Under the pieces are notes generated by a model. That model made no database searches and was not told the DNA's origin. It saw nothing but the letters and a program-made list of their open reading frames with translations. Below are positions 12,951 to 24,334 of a stretch of DNA of 64,000 nucleotides, piece after piece. Within the stretch, counting starts at the first letter, position 1. Each line of letters opens with the position of its first letter. Position numbers and translations under genes: made by a program. The stretch is taken from NCBI GenBank assembly GCA_017562135.1, contig QEYB01000313.1:41703-105702 (forward strand), given 5' to 3'. Origin of the DNA: Dipylidium caninum. Its lineage: Eukaryota; Platyhelminthes; Cestoda; Cyclophyllidea; Dipylidiidae.

Positions 12951-14220
12951 TCTTATACTTCCTCTTGTGTCTCGCCATAAAGATATTTTTGTGCTTCTTA
13001 ACTGTCACTCCTTCGTCCTCATTTCCCTCTCAAACGAACACCAAATTAGTGAATTTCGACTCTTCGTAATGCTCCACACGACTGTCACTTATACAAGTAT
13101 ACACGAGGCGATTGACTGTTAGCAAATGAGTGTCACACCATGGAAGGGTTGCTAAAGGCCGCACAAACCACACACTGTGGCAGACAGCAGGCAGCAGGCA
13201 GCAGACAGCAGGTAGGCAGACAGGCGATTGTCGAGTGTGAGAGTGGCAAGAAGTATAAAAAAGGCAAGGCAGGGTAGGAGAGGAGGAGAATGAGGACTCG
13301 CCTCACCTAACCTCACCTCTCCTCTCCTCTCTTCCTTACTCCGATCTCACTCATTGCTGTCTGCAGTCGTGACAAGACAGAGTTCTCTTCCACTCCGTCC
13401 CGCCATTTGTCGATCTTACGAAAGAGCATTTCGACAAGAGCAACTTCTTCAGCACTGCCATCTCCGTTCTTTGTTTCACTCTCCCTCTCTAACATATCGG
13501 TGGAGTATGGGCATGTATGCTAGCAAACGCTTCTTTCGTGCAGACAACTTTCTACGTCGTCGCACATCAAATGCACGCACATACAGACAGACAGACAAAC
13601 CGACAGACAGACAGATAGAGGAGGCGGCCAAATAGCCTTGGCTTTTCTGAAATACTCCGAAGAGTCGAAAGTTGCTAACTTCGTTTTCGTTAGAGGGGGA
13701 AATGATAAAGAAGAAGTGTCAGCTAAGAAGCACGAAAATATCTTCATGGAGAAGACGCAAGTGGAAGGATATGAGAAGGACGAGATACACCCCAGAAATG
13801 AGAAGGCTACAGGCAAAGTAATCATTTCATTGCAGTCAGTCATTTGAGTGTACAAAATAACTCTATCAACGCACATTCGAAAACACGAAGAGTGTGCAGT
13901 GGCAAGTCATCTTAAGATAGTGTGAGATAGCGTCTAAATAAGGCACAACGTTTGGGAAATTTTAGCTTTATTTGTTATACGCAGAAGAGGGAAGGTATAG
14001 GTTTTGTGGGAGTGAGCTCTCGTAGAAGAAAAAGGTGATGAAGAAGAAAAAGAAGAAGAAAGAGGAGGAGGCAGCTAAAGAAGGTGGATGCTGCCTCAAT
14101 TGTGGTTCGAAGGCAGACTGAAATGTTATGGAACAGAGTGTGGAGGGTGAGTTGTGTTAACTGGGTAGAAGTTGATACCACATTTGCTGTCGTGCGATAG
14201 GCTCAATATTGGCGTCACGT
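12650..14220. repeat. Relict inverted-repeat unit without its gene
   Basis: 12,880-13,260 matches 30,780-31,165, which is arm plus 3' flank of a divergent glucuronyltransferase copy, including GGCGATTGTCGAGTGTGAGA. 13,640-14,220 matches the same arm in opposite orientation, with the (GGA)n tract, GATGCTGCCTCAAT and GTGCGATAGGCTCA. The arms therefore face each other as they do around the intact copy at 22.2-24.3 kb. Only about 0.4 kb of unrelated sequence lies between them and no glucuronyltransferase exon is left. It is an older, diverged unit that has lost its gene. Confidence 0.65.
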
Positions 14221-14705
14221 GGCAACCACTTAAATCTAGTCATCCGTTCGTCCATGTGTTTGAGCGTAGAGGAGTGGCGAATGTGTTGGTGCATGTGTGT
14301 GTGTGCGTGCCTGTGGGAGTTTGTGAGAGTGTTAAGAGTGTGGAGAGGTGGAAGAGGAGGAGGAGGAGGTGCAGGTAAATGAGCGGAAGGGCGCAAGAAG
14401 CAGGGTCGGAGGAGACGATGCTCATCAGTTTCTGCCAAGTGGAAAAGAGAGATACAAATGGAGAGGACGAAAGCGATGATGAATACGATGACGAAGATAT
14501 CGAAGATTACGCTGACGATGATGGTGGCGTTGATGAAGAGGGTGATGGTAATGGGCATTGAGAAACGGATTAGAGGTAACTTACGTCGGTTGTGAGGTGC
14601 TCCCCTGGAAGGCGGCTGAGGATGATATGAAAGGATTGTCGTCTTCAACACTCGTTCACAACCAGATGACCCCATCCGTCACCACACTACCCGACGTGAG
14701 CATAG

Positions 14706-15115
14706 ATGTCACCCCACCGTGACGTGAACATATGCGGCACATCACTTGCCTCGGTCCTCTCACCTCATCCTCGAGCCATGCCTCAACAGGGCATTTTGGT
14801 TTCATGACTGGCGTGGGTGAGGGTGAATGTGGGAGTGGGTGAGAGGGTGTGGGTATGTCGTTCTATTATTAGGTTCACTCAATCAGGGTAGCAGCTACTT
14901 CGTCGAATCTGCACCCTCTCATGCGGTGCCAATCATCTCCACATGACATGAACTCTAATACACATTTATTCCTCCCCATCTCTGCCCTCGAGGCCACATT
15001 CTAGTGACAAATTGCCACCCCGTCTGCTGTCTGTCACTGACCATCCGACAGACAGCTCTCCGCTCACCTCTCTTTTTCTCGCCTCTCGCCTCTCGCCTCT
15101 CGCCTGCCCCACTTC
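14706..15115 (+). repeat. Inverted arm A, left of the 16-kb gene
   Basis: Reverse complement of 18,850-19,285, and the same module as 36,132-36,540 and 40,270-40,715. Shared landmarks are GATGTCACCCCACCGTGACG, ATGACTGGCGTGGGTGAGGG, GTTCTATTATTAGGTTCACT and CATTCTAGTGACAAATTGCC, followed by a short tandem array of a 7-bp unit (CGCCTCT). It contains an AATAAATGTG motif on the minus strand that could serve as a poly(A) signal for the gene inside. Confidence 0.85.
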
Positions 15116-15999
15116 CCGCCTTGTGCACACTCTACTCCACTCAGGTCAACTCGTTTCACTCACTCACCTACGCAATCCACCTTCGAAGCTGTCATGGTCG
15201 CTTCAGTGGGTAGGTATAATACAATGGGAAGACAGGAGTCTGCTGCTCTCTACCCCAAGCCCCAAGAGGCCTCACTTCGCCTCACACGGCAACAGTCGCT
15301 CCATTGCCTGTCTCCGAGCAAGCAGTCTACTGGCTACTGCCTCATTTCTCCCCTCCGCCATAGCAAGGCCTGGTGATACGCGAAGGAATGAGCTCACTCA
15401 ATCTAAATTCCCCTTCCCCGAAGCACTTCAACAACCCACCTGATGCCTGACTCCTTTCGCGGAAGTGACAATCGGCACACTCCACTGAGCAATTCACCCC
15501 ACTTCCAGGGTCTGCGGAACCACTGTGATCCTCATTTCTGCTCTCCTCTCCTTTCCCCTCCACCTGCCCACCATCTACGTCAACATCAACATCAACACCA
15601 CCACCATCATCAACGCCACCACGTCACAAAACGACAACGACAAAGACGACTACGAGCACACACCTTCTGTGGTCTTTTTCTACCTACTTCCACCCTTTGG
15701 CAAAAGATGCCCCCATCGACACAGACTGCCCCCGCCGCCTCTCCAGCCGTGGTGTATACCGCGGAGTGAGAGAAAAGAAGTGAATGTGTCAAACAAACGT
15801 TTGTCAGGCTATTTACACCAAGGCTGTGTCGACGAGACTCGCACTGCAATGCGGACACGGACAGGCCGGCGATCACAAGGTGGCCCACACCTCCTCTGCA
15901 AACATGCCACAGGCGCATGGGAGGCGTGTTGCGTGGGTTGCATGAGGCGAGGCGTTGGTGGTGCAGAGGGCGCAGGACAGATTCCAGCACAGGGCAACG
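15116..15999. other. 3' flank of the glucuronyltransferase copy
   Basis: Part of the duplicated core, repeated at 36,541-37,423. It contains a run of ACATCAACATCAACACCACC-type triplets. No exon was found. As the gene at 16,000-17,829 is read on the minus strand, this is its 3' untranslated or intergenic flank. Confidence 0.5.
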
Positions 16000-17829
16000 T
16001 CAGAGTGTGTCCACAATTGTGGGAGGTGCGGGCACCTTCACCACGTGTTTGACGCCCTTTGTGTGCCACACGAGAATCTGACAAGATGGACAAGAAGACG
16101 AGTTGAGTGCTGAGATGGGAAACACGAGAGGAGGATGTCACTTGCACACCAAACACCCCATTTTTACACCTCATTCTGCTCTATCTCCATCCACTTTCGC
16201 GCTAGCACACCTCGTCCTCTTTTTGCTAGTCAACCTGCTCTTAATTCTCCTCATTCTTTTCCTCCTCCTCCTCCTCCTCCTCCTCCTCCTCCGCATCCCC
16301 CTCATCCTCCTAAGCCTAAGCCTAAGCCCCAGCCCCAGCCCAAGTCCAAGCCCAAGCCTGCTTCTACTGTCCCCAGTCTACTTCGCATCCTCCTTACCCG
16401 TCTGCATCCATCTGCTTTCGGCTCCAACTCGTAGGCACTCTTGAAGCCCAGTTGGAAGAGGATGACACCCTCCTGTTTGCCAACTGTTCTATTATCGAAG
16501 AAGGCATGGCGATTGAGGAGAATTAAGTCCAAGTTGACAGCAAAGGCGGCCATGTCGATGGGAAGAGGCGAGTGAGCTCCCAGTTGCTCCAAAATCCCGT
16601 TATCATCCGTCGGTTCTTGGGTCAGTGATGCATCCCTCCCAGTCCGATTGAGCTATTAAACCCACTGGCCACGTTGATCCTCTCTCTGTGGTTCGAATCT
16701 AATCCACAAATTGCGAGAGAAGAGGAACATGGAGAGGAAGAGGAAGAGGAAGAGGAAGAAGAAGAGGAAGAAGAGGGAAAAGAGGAAGAAGAGGAGGAAG
16801 AAGTGGGTCCGCAATCGTGACCGTGCTATGCTTGAGGTCTCGTTATTGCTGTGTGAATGTGATGAGAACACTCGTGTCGTCGGGTGAGGTGTGGAACCAC
16901 TGAACTTCTCATAGTGCACGACTTTGCACTCATACAATTGCAGTGCTTAGTTTATCTGGCTGACTTACACACGCTCCCCTCCTCCGTGCAACATTTCACT
17001 CTCACTGGCTTATGTGAAGAGCACCACAGACACAAATGCGTTGTTGCCACATTTGCCACAAAAATTTACGTTGATTAAGTTGACATTAAAAAGGTTGCGG
17101 CTAAAGAAGAAATCAACTGCTCCTCTCCGAGGCACAGACGTAAAAAAAGTGTTGAGAGAATTGGAAGAAGTGAGTCCTCATGAGGCGATAGAGACGCACG
17201 TGATCAAATATCTCCGGGTGGTAGGTGTTGTCATCATCTGCAAAGTAGACAATTCCCTTTGGCCTCGCCTGCTGATATTTCCTTCGTAGCCATCGTAATG
17301 CCGCATTGCGTTGGTCCGATCCTCGAATGCGTCCACGCAGCAGGGTGGTCGGAGCATTGAGATGGGTGTAGACGACGCCGCATTCATCGAGGAACGACTT
17401 CAACTCTCTGTCCGTCCACAATGGCGGCGAGAAGAGGCGGAGCACGTGGACGTTGACGTGGATGTGGACGTGGATGGGGAGGACGACGACGAGGAGGAGG
17501 TTGAGGGGAAGAGGGAGAGTGACAGGGAGAGGGAGAGGGAGGGAAAGACAAGGCGATTATGAAGAGAGTGATGGCAAAAAGGTGGCAAATGCAAATAAGA
17601 GGTATACACACCGGCTCTTGTTCACTGCATCCTCAACCACTATCCAGTGAATGTTGCTGGTCGTGCGCAAGACTGTGCACAGGCGTACTAAATCAGGCTT
17701 CTGATTGGGACGTGAGTAGGTTGGCGTTATGACAAAGATGGTGGGCACCAGGGGCGTCGAGAAACCCCACATGGTTGCGCAGAGGAGGAGAGTGAGAATG
17801 AGAATGAGAGGAATGGTCAGTCGTTTCAT
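16000..17829 (-). CDS. B3GAT: Beta-1,3-glucuronyltransferase-like gene, canonical copy 1
   Basis: Golgi glucuronyltransferase of the GT43 family, which transfers glucuronic acid from UDP-GlcA to terminal galactose of glycans. Four exons on the minus strand: 17,829-17,610 (cytosolic MKR, membrane anchor LTIPLILILTLLLCATMW, then VITPTYSRPNQKPDLVRL and VVED), 17,407-17,200 (RGSDQRNAALRWLR and the metal site FADDDNTY), 16,698-16,398 (WPVGL, DMAAFAVNLDL, a Gln-Glu pair at the expected catalytic-base position, ELEPKADGC) and 16,077-16,000 (ILVWHTKG to a stop). UDP-contact residues known from the human enzyme are present: Tyr of PTY, both Arg of RGSDQR, the Asp triplet and the His of VWHT. At about 268 residues it is shorter than the human enzyme (335), mostly by a reduced stem. 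Compared with copy 2, exon 1 lacks one T near its end and exon 3 lacks two Gs, so the frame is broken as written. Inverted arms A lie on both sides. Confidence 0.88.
16258..16372 (+). repeat. (CCT)n and CCTAAG/CCCAAG low-complexity tract
   Basis: Lies within the last intron of the glucuronyltransferase copy. A (CCT)n run is followed by three CCTAAG units and then CCCCAG/CCCAAG variants. The same tract occurs at 37,682-37,795. The open frames rich in Pro, Leu or Ser seen here are products of the tract, not genes. Confidence 0.9.
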
Positions 17830-18849
17830 GTGTACTCCACGAGAGGCGACTTGTGCTATGCGAGTATGTCTGTGGGTATGCGTGTGTGCATGAGCGTTTC
17901 GTGCGTTCAGGTGGACTTATATGATGTGAGGAGAGGAGGTTTCGAGAGTGCTTTCAACGCGCGATTGGCTGAGGCAATATTCTACTCTTGTGTGCAACCC
18001 ACCCACGTGCGAGGGACCACAGAAAGTCGTCAAAGAAGATCTCATCATCAACGGCAATGCGAAATATTCCCCTGTCGGCAGGTTTGACTTACCCTTTTGA
18101 GAGAGACTGTGTTAAACAGCAGGTGAAGGGATAAACCACTATGTCAAGCTTCACCGCTTTCTTGGTGTTGAAAGGAACGCAGAGATACGTGTTCGACTGT
18201 GTATTACCACTTCGCATCCCTCGATCTCACGCTTGAAGATGTAAACTAAATTAACTCGAGTAAATACTCCACTATCCAGCATCCACCAGTCACTCACCCA
18301 CTCGCTCAGTCACTTTTCCTCTCATCTCCGAAGAGAATAAAAAATAGAGTTTGCCTTGTTGTGCGCAAGTCGGTGGTGGGGGCGACAGATTTTAACGTGA
18401 AAATATGAAAGAGGGCAGTCTCGAACATGCCAAATGACATGGTGGAAGGAGAACTACTTAGGTGGTTTGCGTGGAACGAGTCGACGCGAGTGGAGTGGCG
18501 TAAAAGGAGAAGAAGACGAGGAATAATAAGGAGGAGGAGGAGGAGGAGGAGGAGGAGGAGGCAGCGAAAGAGCGTTGATGCTGCCTCAATCGCGGTTGGA
18601 TGGTTGGCTGAAATGTCATTGGATGGACTGTGGAGGGAGGGTTATGTTCATTAGCTGGAAGTAATCATACAGGCAGTGGAGCGACTGTTGCCATGTGAGG
18701 TGAGGTGAGGTGAGGGTATGTGTGGTTGGCAGTGGAGAGCGGCAGATTCATTTCCTCTCCCAATGAGGTGATGTGGACAACTTGGAAGGTGGACTGCCTA
18801 GGTGAGAGCAGAAAATGTGTTGACAGGAGTGCAGTACCATGTGCGCAAG
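17830..18849. other. 5' flank of the glucuronyltransferase copy
   Basis: Upstream side of the minus-strand gene, duplicated at 39,257-40,270. It includes a (GGA)n tract at about 18,531-18,562. Next to that is one more copy of the dispersed motif GATGCTGCCTCAAT, which also marks the arms of the other units. No exon or clear core promoter was recognised. Confidence 0.5.
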
Positions 18850-19285
18850 GCCGGTGGCGGGGCAGACGAGAGGCGAGAGGCGAGAAGGCGAGAGGCGAGA
18901 GGCGAGAAACGAGAGGTGAGCGGAGAGCTGTCTGTCGGATGGTCAGTGACAGACAGCAGACGGGGTGGCAATTTGTCACTAGAATGTGGCCTCGAGGGCA
19001 GAGATGGGGAGGAATAAATGTGTATTAGAGTTCATGTCATGTGGAGATGATTGGCACCGCATGAGAGGGTGCAGATTCGACGAAGTAGCTGCTACCCTGA
19101 TTGAGTGAACCTAATAATAGAACGACATACCCACACCCTCTCACCCACTCCACATTCACCCTCACCCACGCCAGTCATGAAACCAAAATGCCCTGTTGAG
19201 GCATGGCTCGAGGATGAGGTGAGAGGACCGAGGCAAGTGATGTGCCGCATATGTTCACGTCACGGTGGGGTGACATCTCGGCCTT
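18850..19285 (-). repeat. Inverted arm A, right of the 16-kb gene
   Basis: Reverse complement of 14,706-15,115. The 7-bp tandem unit (read here as GAGGCGA) is present in about five copies at 18,868-18,910. The four A arms of the window carry different numbers of it. Confidence 0.85.
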
Positions 19286-21094
19286 ACCATATTCCTGCTT
19301 CACCTCAGCTACATGACTCCTCTCAGTCGCCTCGACGGGAGCATGTACCAACAAGCCTCGCTGTTGCTTATCCGCCACGATCGCCTTGAACTCAGGCAAT
19401 GAAAATGAGAGGAAGAATTGCATGAGGGTCAGTGAAAAAAATAGAATAGCCTTAAATGCTGGCTTTGATTCACATCACACTCGTATCCCAGAATAGTGTG
19501 GGTGTGTGCGACACACAAGTATTTTCTGTGCCAGTGCTGCTTCATATGTGGGTGCTTTGTGATTAATTTCATTATGCCTCTTCTTCTTATGTGCCTGTTT
19601 AAGCCTCAAGCAGTGTACTCTTTCTCCCTAACATCAAAAACCACTCTAAGCCCACCTTACAGCTGCTACACACTCAGACATGCAGACATACAAACACACC
19701 CACACACACGCAAATTTACTAGCCATAATTACTCACATTCACGTTAACATGGGCACACACACACGCAGTGCAACAAACGCCTTCACGTTGAACGAATGCA
19801 TTCAAGTGGTTGGTGTGGCCATGATTGTTTGCCACGCGACACCAAATTGATTCTATTGTACGACGGCAAAAGTGTGCCCAACTACCGCCCAATGAACACA
19901 ATCCACCCGCCACACTCTTTCCAATGACCTTCCAGTCCGCCTTCCAACCACGATTGAGGCAGCGTCAACGGTCTTCAGCTGCACCACCTCCTCCTCCACC
20001 TCCCCCTCCCCCTCCTCCTCCCCCTCCTCCTCCTCCTCCTCCTACTCTTTCTTCTTCTTCTTTTTCTTCTCCTTCTTCTTCTTCTTCTTCTTCTACCACG
20101 GTACGCTTAAGTCAAACCTTTCCACCCCTCCTAAGCAGTCCCCTTCCACCACCGGAATTTGAAAGCTCGCTCACTGTAAACGAAACTTCACCAAGCGTAT
20201 GAAGAGGCTTAAATTTTGACTCATTGTTCTCACGCTTCATATGTTCATCGAGCAATGCCTTCCACCTCGTGCCCTCTCCCCTAACCTCTCGGGCTCGGAC
20301 TTTAAGCGACGAACGACACGTTGACGCCCACATTGAGTTTATTGTATGACGGCAAAAGTGTGACCAACTTTCACCCAATTAACACAACCCACCCTCCACA
20401 CTCTCTCCAATGTCCTCTCACCCCACCTTCTAACCAGCATTGAGGCAACACCAACGGTATTCAGCCGCCCCTTCGTCTATGTGTGTGCATGTTTTCATTT
20501 GCAAAGGCGCAGAATGTAGCCTGTCCGAGAAGAGGATTGGCGAGCTCCAAAGAAAGAAACCAACGAATGCGCTGTGGTTACGAGGCCTCTCTTGTCAAAA
20601 TGCGGAAGATGTTGAGATGTCAAAAGCAGACTTTTGCACAGGTTAACGGGCAGTTAGAGCTGGGAGATACACAAGGACAGGAAAACAGAATGGACATGTG
20701 GTTTCTTGATTGTTTTGCCGGGTCTGGATCCTACCTCCTCCTCCTCCTCCTCCTTCTCCTCCTCCTTCTCCTCTCCCTCCCCAATGTTACTACACGACGG
20801 ATCGAGAAATTTGGATTTGAAAACGATGGGGTGGAGCACTGGATTGGTGGCTGCGAAGGCAAAGGCGGAGGGGGTGGTGGTAATGGATGCAGCCATCTCG
20901 CGGTGAACGCATGCCCAAGAAGATGAACCTTTCTAGCCATCTTCAGTCGCCTACCAAGTGAACAACCCGGGCCATTCTCACACGTTTCGCGAAATTCACA
21001 CCGCATCAGTACCGCCTACACCATTGCAAATGCTCGCCTGTGTACAATGCAGATCACCAAACCCCAACTCTCCTTTCTCATATCACCCCGGTTT
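19286..21094. repeat. Repeat mosaic between gene units
   Basis: No supported gene. A module starting TTACCATATTCCT (about 19,275-19,840) recurs in diverged form at 21,095-21,560 and, reversed, at 25,010-25,395. Two copies of the dispersed motif (CTCCAATGACCTTCC ... GATTGAGGCAGC ... GGTCTTCAG) sit at about 19,915 and 20,400, the first followed by a long CT-rich microsatellite (19,988-20,096). 20,500-20,725 is open in two frames and also recurs at 34,640-34,860, but no protein family is recognisable. Confidence 0.6.
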
Positions 21095-22195
21095 TACCAT
21101 ATTCCTCTCCTTCCTCACTTATGTGCAAGCCATTATTCAAGTCGTCTTGAAGAGAGCACGTCCCAACAGATATCAACATTCCACATCTTTGCTCTTCGGC
21201 CTGACCTCAACTACGAAAGAGAGACGAAGCATTCTATGAGCATCAGGGAAAAAGTAGAATAACTTCAAATGCCCTTCTTCTGTCACATTACGCTCGCAGT
21301 GCAGACTAGGTTGGGCGTGTGAGCTGCAAACGTGTTTCCTCTATGTCAGTGATACTTTATTTGTGAGTGCTATATGATTTATTTCCTTGGGCCGATTATT
21401 TTTCCTTTTTTTTCTACTTCTGCGTTCAGGTAAGCGCCAAGCCTGCTATTCTCTCTCTCCCAATCATTAAGACAAATCCCATGCCCACTGTACCACTCTG
21501 AAACCTCACGATCACACCAACGTAGGCACCAACACCGAGTCCACACACGCCGTCATATTGGACGAAGAGTCAAATGGTGGGTGTCAACGCGATTGGTTGC
21601 CACATGACGGCCACAGTGAGCCTATCGCGTGACAGCAAATGTGTGACCAACTTCTGCCCAATGAACACAATCCACACTCCACGCTCTCTCCAATGACCTT
21701 CCAGCACCCCTACCAACCATGATTGAGGCAGCATCAACGGTCTTCAGTTGTCCTCCTCCTACTCCTGCTCCTCCTCCTCCTCCTCCTCCTCCTCCTCCTC
21801 CTCCTCCTCCTCCTTCTTCTTCTTCTCCTTCTTCTGCGACAGTCCACTCCCGTCAACTCTTTCCATGCATTCACGTAAACAGTTAGCCTTCCATCATGCC
21901 AATTGGCGGACGAACGCCCATCACCCACACACACCTACGAGACTGACAGCCTGGCGTCTAGCGTGTTCCTCGCCCTTCTCCTATACTTCCACTTGAGTCT
22001 CGCCATAAATATATTTTTGTGCTTCTTCACTGTCACTTCATCTCCCTCACTTCCCACTCGAACGAACACTAAATTAGTGCATTTCGACTCTTCGTAATGC
22101 TCCACACGACTGTCATTTACACAAGGATAAACGAGGCAAATGACTGTCAGCAAATGAGCGACACACCACGGAAGCGGTTGATAAAGGCTGCACAA
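21095..22195 (+). repeat. Inverted arm (modules D+B), left of the 22.5-kb gene
   Basis: Reverse complement of 24,335-25,395. Landmarks are TTTTACCATATTCC, GATTGAGGCAGCATCAACGG, a (TCC)n tract (21,772-21,836), CATGCATTCACGTAAACAG, GGCGGACGAACGCCCATCAC and GCTCCACACGACTGTCATTT. Together with the right arm it brackets the divergent glucuronyltransferase copy. Confidence 0.8.
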
Positions 22196-22458
22196 AATCA
22201 AGCAATCAAAGCATTCATGGTCCTTAGCCTCCTCCTCCTCCCTCCTTCTCCTTCTCCTTCTCCTTCTCCTCCGACTATTCACCCTATTCAACTCATGCAA
22301 AAAAACGCGTCTTTTTGCTGTCTCTCTGCACTCACCACAATTTACTGCTCTCAACCAATGGCGGCACAGCACACACCTCTCATCTATTTGCCTCACTAAT
22401 ACTTAAACGTGCATTAACTGTCCCCACCTGTCAAGCTCACCACAACGTTGAATGTGAA

Positions 22459-24124
22459 ATGATGAAGAAGAAATTGGTGATGTGTTTCTTGGTGACGATG
22501 CTTGTCGGTTTGACGTGGATTCACCGGGAGTCGGTGTGGGATAAAGGAAGAATTTACGTTGTCACATGGACACGAAGTGGGTTAGGCCAACAGCCGGCAC
22601 TCGTGCGGTTGTGCACACTCTTCAAAATGGTCGGCCATATTCACTGGGTGGTGGTTGAAGATGCTGAGCGGACAAATCCGTAAGTTCTACTTCTGCTTCC
22701 ACTTCGACTTCCACTCCTGCCATCTCGGCGGCAAGAGGATTCTCGCCTCTCACTCACTCTGCGCGTGTGTTTGCGTGTAATTTGTGGTAGGAGGGTGGAG
22801 GAGCATCTGAGACAATGCGGCGTCCCCTTCGTCTACCTCAACGCACCAAGTCGACGTGGCAGTGTGTCGGGCGCCAATCAACGCAATGCAGCACTCTCGT
22901 GGCTTCGAAGGCACACGACCGCTAAGAGACGCGCTGACGTTGTTTACTTTGCCGACGCGGACTATACATACCATGCGGATTTATTCTATGAGGTGAGACT
23001 CGTCTCCCATCAGCCACGGGTGACCCTCCTCCCCTCCTCCCCCTCCTCCCCCTCCTCCCCCTCCTCCCCCCATCCTCCTTCTTTTCTCCTCCACTCTGTC
23101 ATCACCGTTCTTCGCCTCCTCCTCCTCTGCCCAAACTCGACCTCCCCTGTCCCGCCTCGACCCTCATCGGCTGTGTCTGAACTATTGGCTCAGCGGCGTT
23201 GGTGTTGATTCGTTGTGGAGAGTGGGAGCGCTGAGAGAGTGAGAGTGGCTAGAGAAGAGCGTGAATGTGGGGTGATGATGGCACAACATGTGAAATCATC
23301 TAGTGTGGCAGAGGACTGCGTCTGCCCACGAGGCGAGAAGCAAAGGCTACCGTGGCGACACGTCAGGAGGTGATGAGGGCGAGAGACGTGAATTGAGAGG
23401 ATGACGAGTTACGATGAGGCTTGACTAGTGTTTGTGTTGTGTTGTGTTGTGTTGTGTTGAGTTTGGAGTGTTGAGTTGCGTGTTGAGTGTTCGATGGTGG
23501 GAAGAACTGCCTCACCGTGAATAGACTGGACGGTGGAGATCATGCAGTCGTAAAAATTGGTTTAAATGAGGCAACGTGCCGTGCTGTCTAGAGCTTCTTC
23601 CTTTTCCCGTCTGTGGAAATAGATGCGAGGAATAAAGAGGGGCGCCACATGGCCAGTGGGCTTGGTGGGGAACACCAACTGGGAGGGATGCATCACAGCG
23701 AAAGGAAATCCCCATGAGATAGTGGGGATTTTGGAGCAGTTTGGCACCAGGACGTCCTCTTTCCCCTCAACGTGGCCGCATTTGCGGTGAATGTGGAACT
23801 GGTGCACCGCCATCCCCACGCCGCATTCGACAACACGACCAGTGAGTTGTCGGAGAGCGTCTTCCTCTCGGCCCTGGGATTCAACAGCCCCTACGACCTG
23901 GAGCCGAAAGCCAAGGGCTGCACGAAGGTGAGTTTTCTCTCCTCCTCGGCACACGCGTTAACCACAGTGAAGTCGACATTCTTTGGATGCACTTTCGTGT
24001 GGCTTTGTCTATTTCGCCTTCAGCCTTCTCATTCGACCTCTTCAGGTGCTGGTTTGGCTCTCGAGGGATGTTCGTTACAAAACTTGAAGTTCGTGGACCT
24101 CCGACCATCATAAACGGTCTATGA
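22459..24124 (+). CDS. Divergent glucuronyltransferase-like gene, copy 1
   Basis: Same four-exon layout as the canonical copies, with nearly equal exon lengths: 22,459-22,679, 22,791-22,992, 23,623-23,927 and 24,046-24,124. Exon 1 gives MMKKK and a membrane anchor (LVMCFLVTMLVGLTWI), then VVTWTRSGLGQQPALVRL and VVVEDAE. Exon 2 gives ANQRNAALSWLRR and FADADYTYHADLFYE. Exon 3 gives WPVGLVGNTNWEG, NVAAFAVNVEL, a Glu at the expected catalytic-base position and DLEPKAKGC. Exon 4 gives VLVWLSRD and about 17 more residues. The fold is GT43, but PTY is WTR, the first Arg of the RxxxxR pair is Ser, the Asp triplet is DAD and the His of VWHT is Leu. Donor specificity or activity may differ. As written, exon 3 has two extra bases and exon 4 one, all in homopolymers. 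Confidence 0.85.
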
Positions 24125-24334
24125 CCTGCTTCCTACCTGCCTTCCTTGCTTCCTGCCTTCCTTTCTTCCATTCATGATGCCTTCTCTGCCCGGTGCACTT
24201 GTTACGACGTGGACAGACGGAAGTAGCACACACGCCTGGTTCTTACTTCTTGCCACTCTCACACTCGACAATCGCCTGTCTGCCTGTCTGCCTGTCTGCC
24301 TGCCTGCCTGCCTGCTACCAGCTGTCTGCCAGAG

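Noticed and set aside
16308..16328. Three CCTAAG units, which read as TTAGGC (nematode-type telomere repeat) on the other strand
   Set aside because: Only three units inside an intronic low-complexity tract that drifts into CCCCAG and CCCAAG. The tract is duplicated with the gene. Not a telomere or telomere scar.
19980..20100. Long poly-Pro, poly-Ser and poly-Arg open frames here and at 21,750, 24,700, 30,600, 33,600, 35,350 and similar places
   Set aside because: They are translations of (TCC)n/(GGA)n microsatellites in six frames, without coding signals.
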